Source of the DNA: Streptomyces sp. WAC06614 | GTDB lineage: Bacteria; Actinomycetota; Actinomycetes; Streptomycetales; Streptomycetaceae | Assembly (NCBI RefSeq): GCF_003949795.1 | Contig: NZ_RPRY01000021.1 | Coordinates: 1-45,062, forward strand | Direction: 5' to 3' | Length of the DNA stretch: 45,062 nucleotides | In this document: in pieces, positions 34,193 to 43,283 of the stretch | Layout of the letters: the number at the start of each line of letters is the position of its first letter | Position numbering within the stretch: the first letter of the stretch is position 1 | The notes under the pieces: generated by a model | Database searches by the model: none | What the model was told of the DNA's origin: nothing | What the model saw: only the letters and a program-made list of their open reading frames with translations | Position numbers and translations under genes: made by a program

Positions 34193-35344
34193 ATGGACGA
34201 GCACGCGAACGACCGGCCCCGCGCCGGGATCGACCGGCGCGGCTTCCTGGCCGCGGCCGGCCTCACCGCGGCCGGGGCCGCCCTCGCGGCGGCCGGGACC
34301 CCGGCCCGGGCCGTGGCCCGCCCGGTCACCGCCGCGGGCACCTTCCGGGTGCCGATCGAGGACGTCCGCCACACCCGCACCTGGATGGCCTGGCCGGACA
34401 GCACCGCCATCTGGGGCGGCAAGCTCTCCGGGGTCCAGTCCGACATCGCCCTGATCGCCCGCACCATCGCCAAGTACGAGCCGGTGTACCTGTGCGCCAA
34501 CTCCGCCGGTGCCGCCCGGGCCCGCTCGCTGTGCGGCCCGACGGTCACCGTCCTCACCTCGATCCCCGTCGACGACTGCTGGATGCGCGACACCGGCCCG
34601 GTCTTCCGCACCGACGGCGCGGGCGGCCTCGACGCGGTCGGCCTGAACTTCAACGGCTGGGGCAACCGGCAGACCCATGCCAAGGACGCCCTGGTCGCGG
34701 GCCGGATCGCCGCCTACGCCGGGGTCCCGTTCAGCACCGCCGGCCTGGTCGGTGAGGGCGGGGCCGTCGAGCAGGACGGCGCGGGCACCCTCATGGCCAC
34801 CCGCAGCAGCCTGGTCAACGCCAACCGCAACCCCGGGAAGTCCGAGGCGCAGATCGAGGCCGCCCTGCGCACCGCGTACGGGGCCTCGAAGGTCATCTGG
34901 TTCGACGGCGTCCGCGGCCAGGACATCACCGACGACCACGTCGACGCCACGTCCCGCTTCCTCGCGCCCGGCAGGGCCCTCGTCCAGATGCCGCTGTCCA
35001 CGGACACCGACGTGTACGCCAAGGACGCCCGGCAGCAGTACCAGATCCTCTCCACCGCCACCACGGCGAGCGGCGCCCGCATCACGGCCGACAAGCTCCA
35101 GGGCCCCGACTACTACAGGATCCGCTCGGCCGACCCGAACTTCCTCGCCTCCTACGCCAACTACTACGTGTGCAACGGCGCCGTGATCTCGGCCCACTTC
35201 GGCGACACCCGTGCCGACGGCGCGGCCGTCGCCACCCTCACCCGCCTCTTCCCCGGCCGAGTGGTCGAACGGCTCGACATCGACCGGCTGGGCACCGGCG
35301 GGGGCGGCATCCACTGCGTCACCCAGCAGCAGCCGGCCCCGTAG
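34193..35344 (+). CDS. Tat-exported agmatine deiminase family protein
   Basis: Second deiminase of the operon, 383 residues, carrying a twin-arginine signal (IDRRGFLAAAGLTAAGAALA, likely cleaved around 40). The mature part has every catalytic motif of the agmatine/peptidyl-arginine deiminase family: DDCWMRDTGPVF, ITDDHVDA, VNANRNPGKSE and nucleophile C375 in GGGGIHCVTQQ. It would act outside the membrane on agmatine or another guanidino compound, releasing ammonia. AGGAGA lies six bases before the ATG; the gap to the ATPase is 57 bases, so it is probably co-transcribed. Cytosolic and exported copies in one operon are unusual. Confidence 0.9.
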   Translation: MDEHANDRPRAGIDRRGFLAAAGLTAAGAALAAAGTPARAVARPVTAAGTFRVPIEDVRHTRTWMAWPDSTAIWGGKLSGVQSDIALIARTIAKYEPVYLCANSAGAARARSLCGPTVTVLTSIPVDDCWMRDTGPVFRTDGAGGLDAVGLNFNGWGNRQTHAKDALVAGRIAAYAGVPFSTAGLVGEGGAVEQDGAGTLMATRSSLVNANRNPGKSEAQIEAALRTAYGASKVIWFDGVRGQDITDDHVDATSRFLAPGRALVQMPLSTDTDVYAKDARQQYQILSTATTASGARITADKLQGPDYYRIRSADPNFLASYANYYVCNGAVISAHFGDTRADGAAVATLTRLFPGRVVERLDIDRLGTGGGGIHCVTQQQPAP

Positions 35345-35355
35345 CGGGAGCCGGA

Positions 35356-36087
35356 TCAGCCCGACGCCGCCCAGGCCGTCGCCAGCCCCTCCAGCCAGGC
35401 GGGCGGCAGCTCGGCGGCGTCCCATTCCTCCCGCAGCTGCGCCCCCACCGCGTCGAGGCGCTCCAGCACCGCGACGCTGGTGGGGGAGTGCAGCAGGGAG
35501 TAGCGGCCGTGGATCGCGGTGGCGCTGCCCGGCCCGTACTCCGCGTACAGCCGTTCCAGGCGGGCGCGGTGCTCGGTGGCGAACGCGTCCAGACGTCCCG
35601 CGTACCCGGCCCGCTCCCTGGCGCCCATCGTGCCGAGGACCGCGGTGAGCACCTGTTCGGAGACCTCCGGGTCGAGGTCGGAGACCTCGGTGAACGACAG
35701 GTACGACCGCAGCACGGCCACCTTCGCCCGCTCCAGGTCCATCCGCCCGACGGGCCGCCGCGCCTCCGGCTCCCCGGCCGCCCGGTCCTCGCCCAGGACC
35801 TCGCGCAGCGCCCGCCCGGCGAGAACGCCGAGCGCCTCGGTGACGGCCCCCGCCCCGTCGAGCCAGCCGGCCGTGTACAGCTCGCCCTTCCCGTCCGGCG
35901 CGCTCCCGGCGGTGCCCGCGATCCCCGCGTGCGCGCCGGCCAGCGCGCCGGCCTCGACGAGCCCGATCAGCTCCTCCGCGTCGTCGGAGTGCAGGCCCGC
36001 CCGGCCGAGGAGCTGGACGAGCGTGGTCTTCGCGTTCAGGACGCTGACCGCGTCCAGTTGCTCCAGGCCTTCGCCGGCGCGGCTCAT
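35356..36087 (-). CDS. Unknown alpha-helical cytosolic protein
   Basis: A 243-residue protein that I do not recognise. It is largely helical and Ala/Leu/Glu-rich, has no signal peptide or membrane segment, and has no Cys. Possible landmarks are VSVLNAKTTLVQLLGRAGL near the start and AIHGRYSLLHSPTSVAVLER near the end. ATG 36087 is strongly supported by AAGGAGG five bases upstream; the ATG at 36105 overlaps that box. It converges with the deiminase operon (12 bases between stops). Confidence 0.8.
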   Translation of the reverse strand: MSRAGEGLEQLDAVSVLNAKTTLVQLLGRAGLHSDDAEELIGLVEAGALAGAHAGIAGTAGSAPDGKGELYTAGWLDGAGAVTEALGVLAGRALREVLGEDRAAGEPEARRPVGRMDLERAKVAVLRSYLSFTEVSDLDPEVSEQVLTAVLGTMGARERAGYAGRLDAFATEHRARLERLYAEYGPGSATAIHGRYSLLHSPTSVAVLERLDAVGAQLREEWDAAELPPAWLEGLATAWAASG

Positions 36088-36273
36088 GGGGTCCTCCTTG
36101 GTCATCGGGGCGCCGGGTCGAGCCTAGTAGGCCGAAACCCGCGACACGTGGGGGACAGGAGGCCGAGGGGGCGGACGGGACCCCCGCCGAGGTCAGGGCC
36201 CCGGCACGGGGCGCCGCCCGCCCCACCGGATATTCGATTGCCGCGGCCCGGGCCGGCCGGATAGGAAGCTCGC

Positions 36274-36816
36274 ATGCTGAGAGGAACCACGGTCGGGCTC
36301 CGGGCCCGGCACGAGGACGACATCCCGGTCCTGCGCACCGAGCTCTACGACGACGTGGTCAACGGTTCGCGGTCCGAGAGCGGCCCGTGGCGGCCGGTCA
36401 CGCCCGGCTCGAAGGACCCGCGGCTCGTCGTGGACGACAAGGAGCAGCGCAGCGTCCCGTTCTCCGTGGTGGAGCTGGAGGGCGGCACCCTGATCGGCAC
36501 CGCGACGCTGTGGGGCATCGACACCCACAACCGGTGCGCGCACATCGGCCTGGGCCTGCTGCCGTCCGCCCGCGGCAAGGGCTACGGCACCGACGTGGTG
36601 GCGGTGCTGTGCCACTACGGCTTCGTCGTACGCGGCCTGCACCGCCTGCAGATCGAGACCCTGGCGGACAACACCGCAATGCTGCGCTCCGCCGAGCGCA
36701 ACGGCTTCGTCCGCGAGGGCGTGCTGCGTTCCTCTGCCTGGGTGCTGGGCGAGTTCCTCGACGAGGTGCTGCTCGGACTCCTGGCCCAGGACTGGAAGGC
36801 CGACCCGAGGGTCTGA
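36274..36816 (+). CDS. GNAT N-acetyltransferase (RimJ/RimL-like)
   Basis: A 180-residue acetyl-CoA-dependent transferase. The acetyl-CoA loop is LLPSARGKGYGTDVVAVLCH. The late motif LQIETLADNTAMLRSAERNG is typical of the RimJ/RimL group, which acetylates protein N-termini or small amines. The substrate is unknown. A TAGGAA box ends six bases before the ATG, so the mRNA may be leaderless. No partner gene is adjacent. Confidence 0.88.
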   Translation: MLRGTTVGLRARHEDDIPVLRTELYDDVVNGSRSESGPWRPVTPGSKDPRLVVDDKEQRSVPFSVVELEGGTLIGTATLWGIDTHNRCAHIGLGLLPSARGKGYGTDVVAVLCHYGFVVRGLHRLQIETLADNTAMLRSAERNGFVREGVLRSSAWVLGEFLDEVLLGLLAQDWKADPRV

Positions 36817-36859
36817 CAGGGGAGGCACCGAACGGATCGAGCCGGACGGCCGATTCGCA

Positions 36860-36865
36860 TATGAT
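36860..36865 (+). promoter_or_regulatory. Candidate -10 box TATGAT before the small secreted protein
   Basis: TATGAT matches TATAAT at five of six bases in an otherwise GC-rich 117-base gap. No good -35 is seen 17-18 bases upstream. It implies a leader of about 60 bases. Confidence 0.35.
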
Positions 36866-36933
36866 CTTCACGCCCTCCTCGCGCGCACGGCGAAAGGGCT
36901 CCCCCGACTCCCCGCAGAACAGGCGGCTTTGCC

Positions 36934-37275
36934 ATGCCCCGAAACCTCACGTTCGCTTCCGTCGCCCTGGCAGGCGTCCTCGCCGCCACCGGTCTGACGG
37001 CCGTCACCACCACGCCGGCCGCGGCCGCGCAGACCTGCCCCTGGCCGTACGTCTGCTTCCTCGACGGCAACGAGAACATCCTCACCATGTACAAGGACAC
37101 CGGCTGGCAGACCACGAGCGCCAAGACCCGCACGGCCCGCTGGGTGACCAACGCGCGCCACGAGGACTGCGTGTACCTGAAGTACGCGAGCGGCTTCGTC
37201 GACAAGCTCCGCCCGGGGCAGACCTTCGGTCTCGGCGCCGGCGTCGTGGAGATCAACATCACCTACGGCTGCTGA
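36934..37275 (+). CDS. Small secreted Cys protein, peptidase inhibitor I36-like
   Basis: A 113-residue precursor with a Sec signal peptide (hydrophobic core VALAGVLAATGLTAV, cleavage near TPAAAA-Q, ~33). The mature ~80 residues have four Cys, two near CPWPYVCFLDGNENI and two near DCVYLK and the C-terminal GC, fitting two disulfides. The layout and start resemble the I36 (SMI-type) inhibitor family, common in streptomycetes, but the assignment rests on short motifs. It is transcribed alone. Confidence 0.7.
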   Translation: MPRNLTFASVALAGVLAATGLTAVTTTPAAAAQTCPWPYVCFLDGNENILTMYKDTGWQTTSAKTRTARWVTNARHEDCVYLKYASGFVDKLRPGQTFGLGAGVVEINITYGC

Positions 37276-37353
37276 GCCGGGCACCTCGGTAGAGTGACGC
37301 CGCGGCGGCCGCCGCAGGGGGCGGCCGCGCGGTCCGGGCGGAGGGGCGGTGCG

Positions 37354-38688
37354 ATGACGGAACGTCACGCGGTGGTGGTGGGTGCCGGGATCGGAGGGCT
37401 CACGGCCGCAGTCGCGCTGCACCGCCGCGGCTGGCGCGTCACCGTCTGCGAACGCGCCCCCGAACCCCCCACCACCGGCGCCGGCATCGGCCTGGCCCCC
37501 AACGCCCTGCGCGCCCTCGACGCCATCGGGACCGACGCCGCCTACGCCGTCGGCCGGGCCGTGCCCGCCACGATGGGCGTGCGCCGCAGCGACGGCCGGT
37601 GGCTCACGCGCATGGCCACGGCGGACATGGCGGCCCGCTACGGCGTGCCCCCGATCGCCGTACCGCGGCCCGCCTTCACCGCGGCCCTGGCCGCGGCCCT
37701 GCCGCCGGGCACCGTGCGCCACGGCACCACCGTGACGGCGGTGGACGACGCGACGGGCCGTCCCACCGTCCGTACGACGACCGGCCGGGACGACCCCTCG
37801 GCACCCGCGGACCGGGCGGACCGGACGGATCAGGGGGAGCCCGTGGGCCCCGCCGATCTGGTCGTCGCCGCCGACGGCATCCGCAGCCCCCTGCGGCGGG
37901 CGTTCTTCCCGGCCCACCCCGGTCTGCACCACCTCGGCGAGACCGCCTGGCGCGCCCTGGTGGACGCACCGGACCTGCGGGTCCCGGCCATGAGCGAGAC
38001 CTGGGGCAGCGGCGGGCGGTTCGGGGTGACCCCGCTCTCCGACGGCCGGTACTACCTCTACGCCACCGCGACCGTACCGCCCGGCACCCGGGCCGCCGAC
38101 CCCCGCACCGCCCTGCGGCGCCGCTTCGGCACCTGGCACGACCCGATCCCCGCCCTGCTGGACCGCGTCGACCGCCTCGCCCCCGGCGACGTCCTCCAGA
38201 ACGACCTCTACGACCTCGCCGCCCCCCTGCCCGCCCTGCACCACGGCCGGATCGCCTGGCTCGGCGACGCCGCCCACGCCATGGCCCCCAACCTCGGCCA
38301 GGGCGGCTGCCAGGCCATCGAGGACGCGGCCGTCCTCGCCCACCTGCTGCCCGCGGGGGACGGCCCGGCCGGCCCGGACGCCGTCCCGGCCGCCCTCGCC
38401 GCGTACACCGCCGCCCGCCGCGACCGCACCGACGCCGTCCGCCTCCGTGCCCGCCGCGTCGGCCGCCTCGGGGCCCTGCGCCACCCGCTCGCGGTCGCCG
38501 CCCGCGACCTCACCGTCCGCGCCACCCCCACGTGCCTGGCCGTCCGGGGCCTGGACGACCTCTTCGAGGGCTTCCACCTCCCGGCACATCCCAGCAGTCG
38601 CAGCCCCACGCGCCCGGTCGTGCCCCCGCGCGCCCGCGCACGCACCCGCAAGGACCCTGACCCCGGGGCGACCCCGCCCCGACCATGA
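37354..38688 (+). CDS. FAD-dependent aromatic-type monooxygenase
   Basis: Flavoprotein monooxygenase of the PHBH/salicylate hydroxylase group, 444 residues. The FAD motif is VVVGAGIGGLTAAVALHRRG, the DG motif VVAADGIRSPLRRAF and the GD motif IAWLGDAAHAMAPNLGQGGC. The substrate is unknown. The C-terminal ~30 residues are Arg/Pro-rich and probably disordered. ATG 37354 has GGAGGGG upstream; a start at 37294 would add 20 residues without a ribosome site. The short-chain dehydrogenase gene follows after 55 bases and is likely in the same unit. Confidence 0.92.
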   Translation: MTERHAVVVGAGIGGLTAAVALHRRGWRVTVCERAPEPPTTGAGIGLAPNALRALDAIGTDAAYAVGRAVPATMGVRRSDGRWLTRMATADMAARYGVPPIAVPRPAFTAALAAALPPGTVRHGTTVTAVDDATGRPTVRTTTGRDDPSAPADRADRTDQGEPVGPADLVVAADGIRSPLRRAFFPAHPGLHHLGETAWRALVDAPDLRVPAMSETWGSGGRFGVTPLSDGRYYLYATATVPPGTRAADPRTALRRRFGTWHDPIPALLDRVDRLAPGDVLQNDLYDLAAPLPALHHGRIAWLGDAAHAMAPNLGQGGCQAIEDAAVLAHLLPAGDGPAGPDAVPAALAAYTAARRDRTDAVRLRARRVGRLGALRHPLAVAARDLTVRATPTCLAVRGLDDLFEGFHLPAHPSSRSPTRPVVPPRARARTRKDPDPGATPPRP

Positions 38689-38743
38689 ACCAGGTCAGCA
38701 CCGCGGCCGCACGGGCGGTCACGAGGACACCACGGGAGCGACG

Positions 38744-39583
38744 ATGGGCAGACGCTGGCTGGTCACAGGATGCTCCTCCGGCCTGGGCCGCGCCCTGGCC
38801 ACCGCCGCGGCCGCGGCCGGGGACCGCCTGGTGGTCACCGCCCGCAGGACCGAGGACCTGGCCGAGCTGGCCGGGGCCTGGCCCGGCCGTATCGTCCCGG
38901 TCCCCCTGGAACTGCGTGACGAGGCCTCCTGCGAGGCGGCCGTCCGTACCGCGGCCGACACCCTCGGCGGCATCGACGTCCTGGTCAACAACGCAGGCGT
39001 CGGACTCTTCGGCGCGGTCGAGGAGGTCTCGGACACGGAGTTGCGCGACCAGCTGGAGATCCTGCTCGTCGGCCCCTGGCGGCTCACCCGCCTGGTCCTG
39101 CCGCTGATGCGGGCCCAGGGCCACGGCCACGTCCTGAACGTCTCCTCGGTGGCGGGCCGGACGGCGTTCCCAGGCCTGGCCGCCTACGTCGCCGGGAAGC
39201 ACGCCCTGGAAGGCATGAGCGAATCCCTGGCCGCCGAGGCCGCTGCGCACGGCATCCGTGTGACCGTGGTCGAACCGGGCATGTTCGCCACGCGCTACGG
39301 CACCTCCCTGGCAGAGGCGCGCCACCGGACCACCGCCTACGACGCGACCACCCGCGACGTCCTGGACGGCACCCGCGGCCTCGCGGAGAACCCGGAGACC
39401 GGCCGCCCCGAGGACTTCGCGGCCCGGGTCCTCGACATCGTCGCCACCGACGCCCCCACCCCGTTGAGGATCCCGATCGGCGACGACGCCTACGGGTACG
39501 TGGAAGCGGCCCACCGGACGGCCGACGAGGAACTCGCCGCGGCCCGCCTCCTCACGCTGCGCCGCCGCCCTCAGTCGAGGTAG
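38744..39583 (+). CDS. Short-chain dehydrogenase/reductase
   Basis: Classical SDR of 279 residues. The cofactor motif is TGCSSGLGRAL, with Arg in VTARRTEDL suggesting NADP. NNAG is present. The catalytic Ser is in NVSSVAGRTAF and Tyr/Lys in YVAGK. After ~180 come the variable substrate loop and VEPGMFATRYG. GGGAG precedes ATG 38744. It probably forms a unit with the monooxygenase. Its last 13 bases overlap the convergent gltD. Confidence 0.94.
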   Translation: MGRRWLVTGCSSGLGRALATAAAAAGDRLVVTARRTEDLAELAGAWPGRIVPVPLELRDEASCEAAVRTAADTLGGIDVLVNNAGVGLFGAVEEVSDTELRDQLEILLVGPWRLTRLVLPLMRAQGHGHVLNVSSVAGRTAFPGLAAYVAGKHALEGMSESLAAEAAAHGIRVTVVEPGMFATRYGTSLAEARHRTTAYDATTRDVLDGTRGLAENPETGRPEDFAARVLDIVATDAPTPLRIPIGDDAYGYVEAAHRTADEELAAARLLTLRRRPQSR

Positions 39584-41118
39584 CGCATCCTGCCGAGGGC
39601 CGACATGGGCCGGTCGTGGGCGCCGACCGGGGCCGGCAGGCACGTGGAGCCGGTCAGATGGCGGTCCACGGCCGCGGCGGCCGCGCGGCCCTCGGCGATG
39701 GCCCACACCACCAGCGACTGGCCACGGCCCGCGTCACCGGCCACGAACACCCCCGGCGCCCGCCCGCCGGCCGCCGCGAAACCCGCGTCCCGGGCGAAGT
39801 TCCCGCGCTCGTCGAGGTCGAGCCCCAGCCGCTCCCGCAGGCCGCCGGCCCGCTCCGGGCCCGAGAAGCCGAGGGCCAGCAGGACCAGGTCGGCCGGCAC
39901 CACCTGCGCGGTGCCCGCCACGGGCGTACGGCCCACCGGTTCGACCGCGGTCAGGCGCAGCGCCCGTACCCGGCCGGCCGGGTCCCCGTCGAAGCGCAGC
40001 GTGGCGGCGGAGAACAGCCGGGGGTCCCGGCCGGCACGACCGCGGGCCTCCTCGTGCGCGTGCGAGATCCGGTACACCTTCGGGTACACCGGCCAGGGAT
40101 CCTCGGCCGGGCGCTCCGGGCCGGGCTCCGGGTTGATGTCGAGCTGCACCACGGACAGCGCGCCCTGCCGCAGCGCCGTCCCGAGGCAGTCGGAACCGGT
40201 GTCACCGCCGCCCACGACGACGACCCGCCGGCCCCGGGCCGACAGGGGCGACTCGGCGCAGTCGCCCTCCTGGACCCGGTTGGCCCAGGTCAGGTAGTCC
40301 ATGGCCGGGTGGATGCCGTCCAGGGTCCGGCCGGGGACCGGCAGCTCCCGGTGCTCGCCGGCACCGACCGCGACCACGACCGCGTCGTACCGGGCCCGCA
40401 GCGCGGCGGCATCGACCCGGCCGCCACCCGCGCCGGTGCTCCCGCCCTCGCCCTCGTCGCCGTGGCCGACGTCCGCCCCGGTGACGAACTCCGTTCCCTC
40501 GGCGGCCATCTGCGCGATCCGGTGGGTCAGCAGCCCCTTCTCCATCTTGAAGCCGGGGATGCCGTAGCGCAGCAGCCCGCCGAGCCGGTCGGCCCGCTCG
40601 TAGACCGTCACCCGGTGGCCGGCCCGCGTCAGCTGCTGCGCCGCGGCCAGTCCGGCCGGTCCCGACCCTATGACCGCCACGGAGGTGTCCGCGCGCCGCT
40701 GCGGCGGCCGGGGCACCAGGTAGCCGAGGCGCAGACCCTCGTCGGCGATCGCCTGTTCGACGTTCTTGATGGTCACCGGATCCGCGTTGATCGCCAGGAC
40801 GCAGGCGTCCTCGCAGGGGGCCGGGCACAGCCGTCCGGTGACCTCCGGGAAGTTGTTGGTCGCGTGCAGGCGCTCGTACGCGGCCGGCCAGTCGCCCCGG
40901 GCGGCGTACGCGTTCCACTCCGGGATGAGATTGCCCAGCGGGCAGCCGTTGTGGCAGAAGGGGATCCCGCAGTCCATGCAGCGGCCCGCCTGCCGCGAGA
41001 CGAGCGGCAGCAGCATGCGCCCCGCGTGGATCTCGCGCCAGTCGCCGAGCCTCTCCTCGACGGGACGGGCGGGGACGGCCTCGCGGGGGATCCGGAGGAA
41101 GCCGAACGGATCGGTCAC
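39571..41118 (-). CDS. gltD: Glutamate synthase small subunit (GltD-type)
   Basis: NADPH-dependent flavoprotein that feeds electrons to glutamate synthase; 515 residues. Iron-sulphur Cys clusters are CMDCGIPFCHNGCPLGN and CPAPCEDAC, the FAD site GSGPAGLAAAQQL, and the NADPH site VVVGGGDTGSDC. A Gly/Glu-rich insert (around GDEGEGGSTGAGGG) lies between the halves. GTG 41118 has GGGAGGTGG upstream. No gltB large subunit is in the window, so it either serves a distant GltB or is a stand-alone oxidoreductase of the same fold. Confidence 0.92.
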   Translation of the reverse strand: MTDPFGFLRIPREAVPARPVEERLGDWREIHAGRMLLPLVSRQAGRCMDCGIPFCHNGCPLGNLIPEWNAYAARGDWPAAYERLHATNNFPEVTGRLCPAPCEDACVLAINADPVTIKNVEQAIADEGLRLGYLVPRPPQRRADTSVAVIGSGPAGLAAAQQLTRAGHRVTVYERADRLGGLLRYGIPGFKMEKGLLTHRIAQMAAEGTEFVTGADVGHGDEGEGGSTGAGGGRVDAAALRARYDAVVVAVGAGEHRELPVPGRTLDGIHPAMDYLTWANRVQEGDCAESPLSARGRRVVVVGGGDTGSDCLGTALRQGALSVVQLDINPEPGPERPAEDPWPVYPKVYRISHAHEEARGRAGRDPRLFSAATLRFDGDPAGRVRALRLTAVEPVGRTPVAGTAQVVPADLVLLALGFSGPERAGGLRERLGLDLDERGNFARDAGFAAAGGRAPGVFVAGDAGRGQSLVVWAIAEGRAAAAAVDRHLTGSTCLPAPVGAHDRPMSALGRMRYLD

Positions 41119-41273
41119 GCGCCACCTCCCGTTGCGTGGCGGTCCGCCCAGCGTACGCCGGACCCCCGCCGCCCACCCGGCGGCCACCGACCGGTGACCG
41201 GCCGCCTGCGGAAGGTGACCGGGCGACGGTGTGTCGGCCCTGCGGCCGGGGCATCGGCACGCATGATGGCGGG

Positions 41274-42110
<837 letters not shown>

Positions 42111-42150
42111 GGGGGGCGCGCCGGCGGGGACGACCGCGCCGGCGGGCGGG

Positions 42151-43128
42151 TCAGTCGGGCAGCTCCGTCGCGATCCGCACCAGCCAGTGGGTGAGTTCGG
42201 CCGTGTCGTCGTACGTGGTGTGCGCGGGCCCGTCCGGCGACCAGCAGCCGTCCGGGGCCTGGGCGGCCAGGAGGTGGTCGGTGGTGCCGGCCGCGAGGTC
42301 CGCGTGGCGGGGGTCCCCGGTACGGCGCGCCAGGACGGCCGCGCCCCAGGCGACCTTGTGGCTGAACAGGGTCGTGCGCAGGTTCTCGCCGCAGGAGAGG
42401 GCGTAGTCGGCGTAGCCGACGGCGGCGGCGAGCACGTCGTCGTCCCCGGTGGTCTCGGCCAGCCGGGTCAGGAACGCGATCGGGTACCCGATCATGAAGT
42501 ACGGCTGCCCCGGCGCGCCGGTGGTCAGCACGTGCAGCGGTGAGTCGTCGTCCGCCAGCGGCCCGCCCGCGTCGGCGCGCAGCAGGAACCGCGACCGCGG
42601 AGCGGGCTGGGCGCGCAGGAGCGAGGCGAGCCACGCGCCCGCGCCCCGGGCGGTGGGCAGGTCGCCGAGGGTGAGGGCCACCTGCCCGATGTGGGCGGTG
42701 GTGATCGCGTCCGCCGGCGCCGCCCGGCGCGGGGCGAAGCCGCCCGAACCGTCGACGGCATAGCCCAGCAGATGGGCGTAGGCGCGCCGGGCGGTGCCGT
42801 ACCGGCCGAGCTGATGCGCGCCCAGGGCCAGCCAGCCGTTGGGGTAGCACCAGAACTCCTGGAAGACCGGGTTGGCGCTCTTGAGGCCGCTGCCGGTGAC
42901 GAAGTCGGCGTCCGGGGTGGCGAAGCGGCCCTCGGTGAAGTCCAGCACGCGCCGCGCCTGCCGGGGGAAGCCCGCGGCGGCCAGGGCCGCGGGGGACTTG
43001 TAGTAGCAGGCGAGGTCGTCCTCGCCGTAGGAGCCGTCGGCGCCGATGCGCGCCGTCAGCCATTGGGCGCCGCGCCGGGCCGCCGCTTCACAGGCCTCGG
43101 CGCGGCTCGTCCGGTGATCCGTCGTCAT
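42151..43128 (-). CDS. Unknown alpha/alpha-barrel-like protein
   Basis: A 325-residue soluble protein whose repeated helix pairs ([54 protein letters not shown]) resemble the alpha-toroid fold of terpenoid cyclases, prenyltransferases and glycoside hydrolase-like proteins. No cyclase motif such as DxDD is visible. It has no signal peptide. GGGAGAG precedes ATG 43128. It is transcribed away from the alpha-hydroxy acid oxidase gene (155 bases between starts) and converges with the DUF4396 gene. The function is open. Confidence 0.75.
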   Translation of the reverse strand: MTTDHRTSRAEACEAAARRGAQWLTARIGADGSYGEDDLACYYKSPAALAAAGFPRQARRVLDFTEGRFATPDADFVTGSGLKSANPVFQEFWCYPNGWLALGAHQLGRYGTARRAYAHLLGYAVDGSGGFAPRRAAPADAITTAHIGQVALTLGDLPTARGAGAWLASLLRAQPAPRSRFLLRADAGGPLADDDSPLHVLTTGAPGQPYFMIGYPIAFLTRLAETTGDDDVLAAAVGYADYALSCGENLRTTLFSHKVAWGAAVLARRTGDPRHADLAAGTTDHLLAAQAPDGCWSPDGPAHTTYDDTAELTHWLVRIATELPD

Positions 43129-43283
43129 ACGGCCACTCTCCCAGGGCGGATGCGTGGCGGTCGACGCACACGCCCCGGCCGCAAGGGCGCTTTGACGCGC
43201 GCGCGGCGCGCGCGGCTACGCTCCGAGCCGGCAGCGCACGCACGCAACCCCCTGCCGGGGACCCACGAGAAGGGCGCGTACCC

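Noticed and set aside
42111..42150. Terminator between DUF4396 and the unknown protein
   Set aside because: CGCCGGCG occurs twice in this 40-base gap and could pair, but the order is as much a direct as an inverted repeat and no T-run follows, so I do not call it.
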